Shown in pieces: positions 1 to 6,137 of a stretch of DNA of 11,325 nt. This DNA is from a candidate division TM6 bacterium UASB124 (lineage in GTDB: Bacteria > Dependentiae > Babeliae > Babeliales > RVW-14), in the NCBI GenBank assembly GCA_001468855.1, contig LDIV01000001.1, positions 127,121-138,445 on the forward strand. The letters are read 5' to 3'. How positions within the stretch are numbered: the stretch's first letter is position 1; each line of letters begins with the position of its first letter. The position numbers and the translations under genes were made by a program. The notes below the pieces were generated by a model that was not told where the DNA came from, did not search any database, and saw only the letters and a program-made list of their open reading frames with translations.

Positions 1-2
1 GC

Positions 3-335
3 AATAGAGTCGTCACAATAAATGATTCAACGGGACAATTAAACATATGTTTCGTTTGCAAAAAATCAGCGGGTAAAGTCTGTTAAGTGGACTTTTGACG
101 GAACAGAATGCTATTTTTACGTCGTAAAATTAAGGATGGCACAACTGTTTATTTGTTTAGTAATGGCCGGCTCAAACCCTACACAGTTATTGAAATCTAT
201 CGTATCCGATGGAACATCAGACTCTTTTTAACGCAACCGCTTCTAATATCTATTCGTCAATTATTACAACAGATGAAAGCAAAATTAAAAGTTTCGCATT
301 TCTTTTTAAGAAACAACATACTTACGGTATACTAA
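3..335 (+). pseudogene. Decayed IS4-like transposase, C-terminal fragment
   Basis: One reading frame running in from the left edge resembles the C-terminal part of an IS4-type DDE transposase. It has a stretch like 'RVVTINDSTGQLN' and then, about 30 codons on, 'VYLFSNG' and 'VIEIYRIRWNIRLF'. The last piece matches the family signature Y-x2-R-x3-E around the third catalytic acid. Here the expected Glu is Arg (YRIRWNIR). Two in-frame stops (TAA 84-86, TGA 96-98) break the frame, and similarity to a transposase C-terminus fades after about codon 45 of the last open stretch (108-335). Both point to a dead remnant. No terminal inverted repeat or target-site duplication is visible, and the left part lies outside the window. 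The family call rests on motif recognition only. Confidence 0.5.
305..333 (+). promoter_or_regulatory. Possible promoter for the DUF2062-smpB-birA operon
   Basis: TATACT at 328-333 is a good -10 match, with a poor -35 candidate (TTTTAA, 305-310) 17 bases upstream. A start site near 340 would fall just before the Shine-Dalgarno of the next gene. The site lies inside the tail of the transposase remnant, so it may have come with the element. Weak evidence. Confidence 0.22.
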
Positions 336-353
336 TCAAAAAAGGGTTTATTT

Positions 354-803
354 ATGCAATGGCGAAAAAAGATTGGTGATATTTTTAAAAAAGCTTTGAC
401 GTCGGGATGTACACCGCAAAAGTTAACATATTCATGTTGTTTGGCTCTTTATATAGCTTTTTCACCTTTTCCTGGTGCTCACACTATTATGATGATTGTC
501 AGTGCTTATATATTTGGACTACATTTTCCAACATTATTTATTATCGGTTCCATAAACAATCCATGGACGGCTATTCCTTTTTATTCATTTGATTATGCAT
601 TCGGCTATTGGTTTGTACATTCATTGCTAGGATGGAATCCATCACTGGTCATTTCTTTGGCAAAATTATTTGGATCAGGGGAAATTTGCTTATGGTCCTT
701 TTTTATTGGAGGTAATGTATTGGGAATTATCTCAGCGCTTATAGCCTACCCAATTGCTACAAAATTCTTCAATCGTCTTGCTAAAAATCACGCAGCACAA
801 TAA
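354..803 (+). CDS. DUF2062 family membrane protein
   Basis: A 149-residue integral membrane protein with the DUF2062 pattern: a short basic N-terminus, 'TPQKLTYS' (20-27), 'FSPFPGAHT' (36-44), a hydrophobic helix (about 45-64), 'SINNPWTAIPFY' (66-77), and a final helix with 'GGNVLGIISALIAYP' (119-133). The FPG-H and NNPWT motifs are the family hallmarks, and the length fits. The molecular function of DUF2062 is not established. It sits in the inner membrane. The start at 354 is supported by AAAGGG (341-346) seven bases upstream. It is the first gene of an apparent operon with smpB (19-base gap) and birA. Nothing in that pairing explains its role. Confidence 0.8.
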   Translation: MQWRKKIGDIFKKALTSGCTPQKLTYSCCLALYIAFSPFPGAHTIMMIVSAYIFGLHFPTLFIIGSINNPWTAIPFYSFDYAFGYWFVHSLLGWNPSLVISLAKLFGSGEICLWSFFIGGNVLGIISALIAYPIATKFFNRLAKNHAAQ

Positions 804-822
804 TTATACTTAGGATGAGCCC

Positions 823-1275
823 ATGAAACTTATCACCGCCAATAAACGCGCCTTCCATGACTATGAAATCCTTGAAACATTAGAAGCCGGCATTGTATTA
901 CAAGGAGATGAGGTCAAGTCGCTACGCCAAAAGCATGTATCATTAAATGATGCCTTTGCAACCATTCACCAAGGCAATGTGGTACTAACCAACTGTTACA
1001 TTGCACCATACACACATGCGTACACAAAAGTAGATACATCACGAAGAGCCAGAAAATTGTTACTCCACAAAAAAGAAGTTAATAAACTCATTGGCTCAAT
1101 ATCCCGCAAGGGGCTAACGCTTATCCCTTTAAAAATTTATTTTAATGATCGAGGATACGTTAAACTTGAGCTCGGGCTAGCCAAACATAAAAAAGCCGCC
1201 AGTAAAAAACGAGAACTTAAGGAACGCGATATTAAACGAGAAGCTGCACGTGAAGCAAAAATTCGTGTGCGATAG
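823..1275 (+). CDS. smpB: SsrA-binding protein SmpB
   Basis: A 150-residue SmpB, the partner of tmRNA in trans-translation, which rescues ribosomes stalled on mRNAs lacking a stop codon and tags the product for degradation. Family features in order: 'NKRAFHDYEI' (7-16), 'LEAGIVLQGDEVKSLR' (20-35), the 'YTHAY' and 'SRRARKLLLHKKE' block (63-85), 'KGLTLIPLKIYF' (96-107), 'KLELGLAKHKK' (114-124), and a basic C-terminal tail that threads into the mRNA channel. The usual tail motif after AKGKK (H-D-K-R in E. coli) is A-S-K-K here (126-129), and the Gly of AKGKK is His. AGGA (812-815) lies seven bases before the ATG. The birA start follows nine bases after the stop, so the two are probably co-translated. 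The tmRNA gene itself is not in the window. The identification is firm; the functional effect of the tail change is unknown. Confidence 0.95.
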   Translation: MKLITANKRAFHDYEILETLEAGIVLQGDEVKSLRQKHVSLNDAFATIHQGNVVLTNCYIAPYTHAYTKVDTSRRARKLLLHKKEVNKLIGSISRKGLTLIPLKIYFNDRGYVKLELGLAKHKKAASKKRELKERDIKREAAREAKIRVR

Positions 1276-1284
1276 GAAAACATA

Positions 1285-2040
1285 ATGACCATCGGCAAAA
1301 AGGTATATCGAACACATACAACGTCAAACTCAATGGCTTGGGCAAAAGAGCACTTAAACACTGCCCCAGACGGAGCCATCTTCTTAGCAGATGTCCTAAC
1401 ACAGGCTCAAGGACGCCAAGGACGATCATGGCAGTTATATCCTGGCCAACTAATAGTTACATTTATTCTCAAGCCAGCAGCACTAGCAACGCTCCCTCAC
1501 GAAGACCTGCATATACGGCTCAATCAGCTTAATATGGCAATAACACTTGGCATTCTTGAGCCACTAAAACCCTTTGAAACGCACCTTAAATGGCCAAATG
1601 ATTTTATTATCAATAATAAAAAAATCGGCGGTATGCTTACCCAATTGGTATGGAATGGAAACTTACCACAAGGAATTATTATCGGCTTTGGTCTTAATGT
1701 TAATAATGAATTCGGTCAGACAGATTCATTATTTCAAACAGCTACAAGCATAAAGATGATAACAAACGTCGAACATGACCGACGAACTTTATATAAAAGT
1801 ATCCTTATAAGTCTTAATGCATGGTACCAGGCATGGCAACATCAACAGTTCATGGACATTTACCGTCAATGGAAAGAGGAACAAACCTGCTTAGGCAAAC
1901 CGATCTCTATTCATCATAAAGATGGTTCTCTTATCAAAGGAATTGCCCAACAAGTACTTCCTAATGGAGACCTTCTCATAATCGATGCACATAAAAAGCA
2001 AAAGACAATATCCTTCTACCAAGTTGAAGAAGTTAGATAA
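1285..2040 (+). CDS. birA: Biotin--protein ligase (BirA, catalytic type without DNA-binding domain)
   Basis: A 251-residue ligase that adenylates biotin and transfers it to a lysine of a carboxyl-carrier protein such as AccB. Motifs: 'HTTSNSMA' (11-18), the biotinyl-AMP loop 'QGRQGRSW' (42-49), 'LKWPNDF' (101-107), 'KKIGGMLTQL' (112-121) with the family Lys, 'GFGLNVNN' (134-141), and a C-terminal SH3-like segment with 'LGKPISI' and 'LPNGDLLII'. The protein begins directly with the catalytic domain. There is no winged-helix N-terminal domain, so it is not expected to repress biotin genes as E. coli BirA does. Its Shine-Dalgarno AGGA (1274-1277) overlaps the smpB stop codon, which suggests coupled translation. 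No biotin-dependent carboxylase or biotin synthesis gene lies in the window, so its substrate cannot be named from here. Confidence 0.93.
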   Translation: MTIGKKVYRTHTTSNSMAWAKEHLNTAPDGAIFLADVLTQAQGRQGRSWQLYPGQLIVTFILKPAALATLPHEDLHIRLNQLNMAITLGILEPLKPFETHLKWPNDFIINNKKIGGMLTQLVWNGNLPQGIIIGFGLNVNNEFGQTDSLFQTATSIKMITNVEHDRRTLYKSILISLNAWYQAWQHQQFMDIYRQWKEEQTCLGKPISIHHKDGSLIKGIAQQVLPNGDLLIIDAHKKQKTISFYQVEEVR

Positions 2041-2042
2041 GT

Positions 2043-2090
2043 AAGAAGGGCCAGCAGAAAACTGCTAGCCTCTCTTATATTTTTTACGTA
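2043..2090 (+). terminator. Rho-independent terminator after birA
   Basis: A hairpin starts three bases after the birA stop. The stem pairs 2043-2057 with 2062-2076 (loop AAAA), with a core CAG/CTG and GGC/GCC and two mismatches. It is followed by a T-rich run (2075-2085). The facing peptidase gene on the other strand ends at 2107. The opposite strand has no good T-run next to the stem, so it mainly serves the plus strand. Confidence 0.75.
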
Positions 2091-2106
2091 TGTATAATCT
2101 ATATTT

Positions 2107-3054
2107 CTATGCCAATTGAGGTGGCTTTTGTGTTTGCTTTGCCGAAAACTTATCGCATACATCACTCAAAAAACCAGCAACATGATCTGACATACTTACT
2201 GTTTCCTGACCATAATCCTCATCTCCACCAAAAAGTCGAGCAAATTTCGATGGGCGAACAGGTTTAATCAATTTAATCTCTTCGTCTGTCTTAAGTATTT
2301 TTTTAATTTCAGCAATGGCATCAGAATAAGAACCAAGCTTATCAACAAGCTTTAATGCGAATGCTTGATTGCCCGTAAAAGCTTTACCGTCTGCCCATTT
2401 TTTATGATCCACAACCGACAGCTTACGACACTCAGCAACATCACTAATAAATTGTTTGTATTGATCATCTGATATTGTTTGTAAATAAGCTATTTCATCG
2501 GACGTAACATCCTTGGTCATACTACCCGTTGTTTTATATGTTCCAGATTGAACATAACGATACTGGATCTTCCAGGAGTTAAGAAGATCTTTTACATTAG
2601 GAAGTTCCATAAAAACACCAATGCTGCCAACCAATGATATTGGACTTGCAATAACTGTATTAGCAGACATCGCAATATAATAACCTCCTGAGGCACCCAT
2701 ATTTTCAATTAATGCAACAATAGGCTTCTTCGTTTTAAATTTTTTTAATTCATTAAAAATTGCTTGGCAGGAACCTGAATAACCACCAGGTGAATTGATC
2801 CGCAAGAAAAGGGCTTTAATATCAGAATCTTTAGAAAATTCATCAATTTTTTTAACGTAATAGTTTGATTCAGCAATAAATCCATTTACCGATAAATAGC
2901 CAACATGAACTTTAGGAAATAAAGCTTCCGCTACTGATGTTTTAAGGCTCGACAAAATCATTGGTGCAAATTGAAGAAACAATAAAATTATAAAAAGATT
3001 TTTGATAATACTAAAAAAAGATTCTGACTTTGAACGTTTGGTTCCGTGTTCCAT
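2107..3054 (-). CDS. sppA: S49-family membrane serine peptidase (SppA-like signal peptide peptidase)
   Basis: A 315-residue protein with one N-terminal membrane anchor (about 13-36) and a single S49 domain. SppA enzymes cut up signal peptides left in the inner membrane. Motifs: 'VGYLSVNGFI' (51-60), 'IKALFLRINSPGGYSGS' (79-95), and 'ENMGASGGYYIA' (117-128), where Ser122 is the expected nucleophile. 'SGTYKTTGSM' (170-179) carries Lys174 as the expected general base. The Ser-Lys distance of 52 matches B. subtilis SppA (147/199), so this is the short SppA form, not the doubled E. coli one. The tail after about 265 is polar. AAGGGTG stands about seven bases before the ATG. It is the last gene of a minus-strand unit after rubredoxin, with a 35-base gap. 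A SohB-like or archaeal-type S49 role is possible, but the catalytic family is clear. Confidence 0.92.
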   Translation of the reverse strand: MEHGTKRSKSESFFSIIKNLFIILLFLQFAPMILSSLKTSVAEALFPKVHVGYLSVNGFIAESNYYVKKIDEFSKDSDIKALFLRINSPGGYSGSCQAIFNELKKFKTKKPIVALIENMGASGGYYIAMSANTVIASPISLVGSIGVFMELPNVKDLLNSWKIQYRYVQSGTYKTTGSMTKDVTSDEIAYLQTISDDQYKQFISDVAECRKLSVVDHKKWADGKAFTGNQAFALKLVDKLGSYSDAIAEIKKILKTDEEIKLIKPVRPSKFARLFGGDEDYGQETVSMSDHVAGFLSDVCDKFSAKQTQKPPQLA

Positions 3055-3089
3055 GATTCGACACCCTTACTTGCTACCGTTATACGTTA

Positions 3090-3302
3090 TTAATGTTTTA
3101 TTATTTTCTTGGACTGTGATACATCGGGAAGTCGGCTTGAATCTGTCTCCCTAAAAAGATCTTGACCAACCCCGCAAATTGGGCAAACCCAATCGGTATC
3201 CAAATTTTGAAACTCTAACAAATTTCCCTCAGTATCACGTTCTGCACTCTGCGCATCATAAAGATACCCACATACCGTACATTCATATGCTTGTATCATC
3301 AT
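3090..3302 (-). CDS. Rubredoxin-like iron protein
   Basis: A 70-residue protein with two rubredoxin knuckles, 'CTVCGYLYD' (Cys8, Cys11) and 'DWVCPICGVGQDLF' (Cys40, Cys43), which would bind a single Fe with four cysteines. Rubredoxins are small cytoplasmic electron carriers, often for oxygen or peroxide reduction. The linker between the knuckles ('SAERDTEGNLLEF') replaces the usual GDP-x-NGI-x-PGT loop, and about 20 polar residues follow the domain (51-70). The first Met has AAAGGG only three bases upstream. The second Met (3299) has better spacing, so the real start may be one codon later. It lies between an anchored unknown protein and the S49 peptidase on the same strand. No rubrerythrin, oxidase or reductase partner is visible, so its redox partner is unknown. 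Confidence 0.88.
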   Translation of the reverse strand: MMIQAYECTVCGYLYDAQSAERDTEGNLLEFQNLDTDWVCPICGVGQDLFRETDSSRLPDVSQSKKIIKH

Positions 3303-3348
3303 AACCCTTTCTCATTCTCCTATACCAAAAGACAGTTAATCCTTACAA

Positions 3349-3780
3349 TTAAATCTCTAATGCAATCGGTAAATCAATATGTTTTTGATATAAACGTTTT
3401 TTACCTCGTCCATCTCTACCAACAAGTGCAAGTGCATTCTTATTAGATTTGTCATAGGTTACTTCAATAACAGAATCAGGCTGAGCGGAAGCATCATACA
3501 TATGCGAATCATAATCTGGACGCATATGGTAATCACTAAAATATGTCTTTGTAGCAACCTCTGCTAATTGGTTGTTACATTTTTTAAACTTGCAGGTAAT
3601 ACGTTGAATATGACCATCCTTATTCTTTTTGGCTGCCTTTTTGAAATTACGTATAGCGTCTTTAACCAAGGCATCTTGGGAAAAGCCATCTTCTTGTTTG
3701 TTCAACGCTAACATACTTGTTGAAACTACGACACCAAAAATGATGGTCAACAAAATAAAAGCTACTTTCTCAACTACCAT
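3349..3780 (-). CDS. Hypothetical protein with N-terminal membrane anchor or signal
   Basis: I do not recognise this 143-residue protein. It starts with 'MVVEKVAFILLTIIFGVVV', a single hydrophobic segment (about 5-25) that would anchor it or act as an uncleaved signal. A polar, Lys-rich domain follows, with a Cys pair spaced C-x4-C (63, 68) and a Tyr/Asp-rich patch 'YFSDYHMRPDYDSHMYD' (80-96). A predicted beta strand 'SVIEVTYD' (103-110) and the C-terminal 'DLPIALEI' complete it. The frame is open to an earlier ATG at 3816, but that would place charged and aromatic residues before the hydrophobic segment. The ATG at 3780 has GAAAGG nine bases upstream and is preferred. A promoter-like site and a minute overlapping ORF lie just upstream. 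It heads the unit with rubredoxin and the S49 peptidase. Confidence 0.65.
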   Translation of the reverse strand: MVVEKVAFILLTIIFGVVVSTSMLALNKQEDGFSQDALVKDAIRNFKKAAKKNKDGHIQRITCKFKKCNNQLAEVATKTYFSDYHMRPDYDSHMYDASAQPDSVIEVTYDKSNKNALALVGRDGRGKKRLYQKHIDLPIALEI

Positions 3781-3797
3781 ACAATAATGCCTTTCAT
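3774..3797 (-). other. Possible 7-codon leader ORF overlapping the start of the anchored protein
   Basis: The best Shine-Dalgarno in the area, GGAGG (3810-3806), stands eight bases before an ATG at 3797 that opens MKGIIVW and then stops. The stop overlaps the ATG of the main gene (ATGGTAG, offset by four bases), a layout suited to termination-reinitiation. If transcription starts near 3808, as the promoter candidate implies, the GGAGG would be partly lost and this ORF would be moot. Confidence 0.3.
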
Positions 3798-3814
3798 AAA
3801 CATATCCTCCATAC

Positions 3815-3844
3815 ACTATATGTAAGACCTACATCTACTGTTAA
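3815..3844 (-). promoter_or_regulatory. Candidate sigma-70 type promoter for the 3780-2107 unit
   Basis: On the minus strand TTAACA (3844-3839) and TATAGT (3820-3815) are each five of six bases from consensus, with an 18-base spacer. A start near 3808 gives a short leader of about 28 bases before the ATG at 3780. This is the best promoter-like pair I found in the window, but an AT-rich genome makes chance matches common. Confidence 0.4.
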
Positions 3845-3849
3845 GACCT
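3823..3849 (-). repeat. Direct repeat AGGTCTTA within the candidate promoter
   Basis: AGGTCTTA occurs twice on the minus strand (3849-3842 and 3830-3823), 19 bases apart. The first copy runs into the -35 hexamer and the second sits three bases upstream of the -10. The spacing is about two helical turns, as for a regulator binding one face. No regulator is identified. Confidence 0.35.
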
Positions 3850-4066
3850 GTTAAAAATCGATCACTTAAACAATCCCCCAGAAAACCATAGCAAAAGCTT
3901 ATTCTAAATATACACTATTTGAAAAAAACTTATAAAGCATTTAGATGTTTATTTCAAACTACGGCGGGATCTTGGCGAGTTATGTCAGAAGTTTTTCAAC
4001 TACTTAAATATTTCTATATTTACCTTCACATAACGCCCATTAACCTACCCGAATTGATCCTTTATG

Positions 4067-4942
4067 TCAAACATAGGCCCCTAACCAACGGGGGACTTGC
4101 TGCATATCATTATACAATCGCACTTCAGCAAAACCTGCTGCTTGAAAAACCTTCACCACTGCATCAGGGTGCTGGCCAAGTTCTACTACAACACGAGCAA
4201 ACATCGACGAAAGAAGCCCATCATATATGAGTCGTTTTTTTGATTCGATCGCAATACGTTTATAAAACTCTAAGCCATCATCATCGGCAACAAGCGCTCG
4301 TTTGTCTTCCCAAAGACGCACATCATCCGGCAAATTTACATATTCTGCATCTGTTATATAGGGAGGATTAGACACAATAAGATCAAATTTCTGAGTCTCT
4401 TGTATCGCAACAAATAAGTCAGATTGAATAAATGAAACATTATTAATGCGGTTATGTTTCTTATTAACTTCAGCCAAGACAAGTGCATCAGGATTAATAT
4501 CGATCCCAACAATGTGGGCCTTTGGCAATGCTCGAGCCAAAGCTAATGCAATACAGCCACTTCCGGTACATAGATCAACTATAGAAAGGTTACTATGTTT
4601 AACTGGATCTAGGTGCTGTATAACCCATGTCACCCATTCTTCAGTTTCTGGCCGAGGAATAAGAATTGGAGGTTGAACGTGAATATCAAGACCACAAAAG
4701 GGAACAGACCCTAAAATATACGCTAATGGTTTTTTATCTCGTACACGTTCATTAAGCCAATGTTGTAATTGCGATGACTGAGCATTGGTCAATTCAATAT
4801 CAGAAGCCAACAATAATTGAGCTTTTGTTTTCTTGGTTAGTTTCTCGAGTAACCACCATGCTTCTTGATTTGCTGCTAATAAAGAGCAATATGTTTTTAA
4901 TTGTTCGCTTATTTGGTTAAGTAGCTGATTAACTGCTGCCAT
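4067..4942 (-). CDS. prmC: Peptide chain release factor glutamine N5-methyltransferase PrmC (HemK)
   Basis: A 291-residue SAM-dependent enzyme that methylates the Gln of the GGQ motif in release factors RF1 and RF2. It has the usual N-terminal helical domain (1-70), then 'KKPLAYILGSVPFCGLDI' (70-87), 'ILIPRPETEEWV' (93-104), SAM motif I 'VDLCTGSGCIALALA' (122-136), the acidic end of strand 2 'VGIDINPDAL' (145-154), and the substrate-Gln motif 'SNPPYI' (191-196). 'EDKRALVADDDGLEFY' (212-227) matches the family's E-x2-AL-x4-DG pattern. The length is normal. The ATG lies one base after the stop of the HAM1-like gene, with AGGG five bases upstream inside that gene, so translation is probably coupled. 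prmC often follows prfA; here it closes an operon led by ftsY. The 3845-4066 stretch beyond it holds no gene and no clear terminator. Confidence 0.94.
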   Translation of the reverse strand: MAAVNQLLNQISEQLKTYCSLLAANQEAWWLLEKLTKKTKAQLLLASDIELTNAQSSQLQHWLNERVRDKKPLAYILGSVPFCGLDIHVQPPILIPRPETEEWVTWVIQHLDPVKHSNLSIVDLCTGSGCIALALARALPKAHIVGIDINPDALVLAEVNKKHNRINNVSFIQSDLFVAIQETQKFDLIVSNPPYITDAEYVNLPDDVRLWEDKRALVADDDGLEFYKRIAIESKKRLIYDGLLSSMFARVVVELGQHPDAVVKVFQAAGFAEVRLYNDMQQVPRWLGAYV

Positions 4943-4943
4943 A

Positions 4944-5519
4944 TCAACCCTGCTTTTGATACCATTCTATAAACTTTTGTAGGGCTCTTATGCGATAAAA
5001 GAAATTTGCATAACGATCAAAATCTTTTGTCATAACTTTGTAGGTAATTTCTGCTCCATCAGGAATAAAGAAAACGTCATAAGGCAAATTTGGATTACCG
5101 TCAAACTTTTCCGGCTTGGTTAGACTACCAAAACAGACACCCTCAAAAATGTGCTCTTTACTAAATTGATCAACATATATCATGTACAATAAAAAATATG
5201 CAGGGTCATACTCTTCAAACAATTTCTTAATCCCATCAAACCCCAAACCTGTATAAACATAACGCGATAATGTTCCCGGAAATTTATTGTATCGCTCAAA
5301 ATACATTGCAGCATCATCAATAAGTAAGGGTTTTTGCAATACCTTGAATGCTTTTTTTGCCTTATCAACAGCAATCGCTTGTTGATCTAATGTCTGTATT
5401 TCCTCAATATCAGTAGTAAATTGTTTAAGCTCAACAAGAGGAAGCATCTTTTTAAAATAACGAGCAACTTCGGCAAATTTTCCAGCGTTACTCGTAACAT
5501 AATACAATTCTTTTTCCAT
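4944..5519 (-). CDS. HAM1/RdgB-like non-canonical purine NTP pyrophosphatase (divergent)
   Basis: A 191-residue protein of the HAM1/ITPase family, which hydrolyses dITP, ITP and XTP to monophosphates and keeps deaminated purines out of nucleic acids. Seen: the N-terminal 'TSNAGKFAEV' (9-18; family T/S-x-N-x2-K-x2-E), 'KPLLIDDAAMYFERYNKFPGTLSRYV' (63-88) in place of the usual DD/ED-S/T-G-L...PG-x-Y/S pattern, 'IFEGVCFGSL' (124-133), 'LPYDVFFIPDG' (145-155) for the FGYDP-F-P segment, and 'YRIRALQKF' (175-183) for SHR-x2-AL. The tail His of SHR is Tyr, and the Gly-rich GFGYD is lost. The PG-x-x-S-x-YV and IPDG pieces look nearer to archaeal/eukaryotic ITPases than to E. coli RdgB. The start codon overlaps the previous stop as TAATG. 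The fold is likely; activity is less sure. Confidence 0.78.
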   Translation of the reverse strand: MEKELYYVTSNAGKFAEVARYFKKMLPLVELKQFTTDIEEIQTLDQQAIAVDKAKKAFKVLQKPLLIDDAAMYFERYNKFPGTLSRYVYTGLGFDGIKKLFEEYDPAYFLLYMIYVDQFSKEHIFEGVCFGSLTKPEKFDGNPNLPYDVFFIPDGAEITYKVMTKDFDRYANFFYRIRALQKFIEWYQKQG

Positions 5520-6127
5520 TAAGCTACCAACAATGAATTAGCTATCCCAATAAGTTGTTGTAATGACTTAGTCATTGTTGTATGGCGTTCAAACATATCC
5601 TTAAGTCTTTTGGTATAAGATTCTTTATCCCCAACGTATGAATTTTTAGCTTCAGCTAACCGCAATAATGATGTAAAAAACTCATTCAATTGTTGCTCTT
5701 CACCTGCAAGCTCATATGCAAAAGTAATTAAAGGCGCTTTACATCCACCGCAATGCTCCTTTATCTTATCCTTCATCAATTGCGCTGCTTCATTTCGAGC
5801 ATGTGGCATCTTATCCGCAACCATCGCTATAAATTCTTGCTGATTACTCCAAAAAAGCCCATTTAGACGTCTTTCAGCATCGCTAATATTCTCTTGTTTG
5901 CCGTCAACACTTGCTTTAAATACTTGATGCCCCTGCACCAACCAATTTTTTGAATTGCCAACTTCAGCCGCTAAGAGTTTTTTAAAAGAGACCGCCGTCC
6001 CAGTTTGTAATGCATTATCAATCCGATCACGTACATTCTTCAGTGAAGATAAACAGTTTTTTGCATTAAGCACACCGCTTAAAACAAAAATGATCGCCAA
6101 CCGAATGAGACCTCTTACTACCATCAT
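5519..6127 (-). CDS. Hypothetical exported helical protein with CGGC motif
   Basis: I do not recognise this protein. An N-terminal signal peptide ('RGLIRLAIIFVLSGVLNA', ending near residue 22) suggests export, with likely cleavage after LNA. The rest is mostly alpha-helical and charged, about 180 residues, with one Cys just after the signal (25) and a 'HCGGC' pair (126/129) that could form a disulfide or redox-active CxxC. The surroundings do not look like thioredoxin. An upstream ATG at 6145 lies inside ftsY with no Shine-Dalgarno. The ATG at 6127 or the adjacent one at 6124 follows AGGAAAGGA and is preferred. The gene starts about ten bases after the ftsY stop, and its own stop overlaps the next start, so it belongs firmly to the ftsY operon. 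Confidence 0.72.
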   Translation of the reverse strand: MMVVRGLIRLAIIFVLSGVLNAKNCLSSLKNVRDRIDNALQTGTAVSFKKLLAAEVGNSKNWLVQGHQVFKASVDGKQENISDAERRLNGLFWSNQQEFIAMVADKMPHARNEAAQLMKDKIKEHCGGCKAPLITFAYELAGEEQQLNEFFTSLLRLAEAKNSYVGDKESYTKRLKDMFERHTTMTKSLQQLIGIANSLLVA

Positions 6128-6137
6128 ATTTCCTTTC

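Noticed and set aside
3919..4230. Open frame of 103 codons on the plus strand
   Set aside because: More than half of it runs antisense to the end of prmC, it has no ribosome-binding site, and its product shows no recognisable feature.
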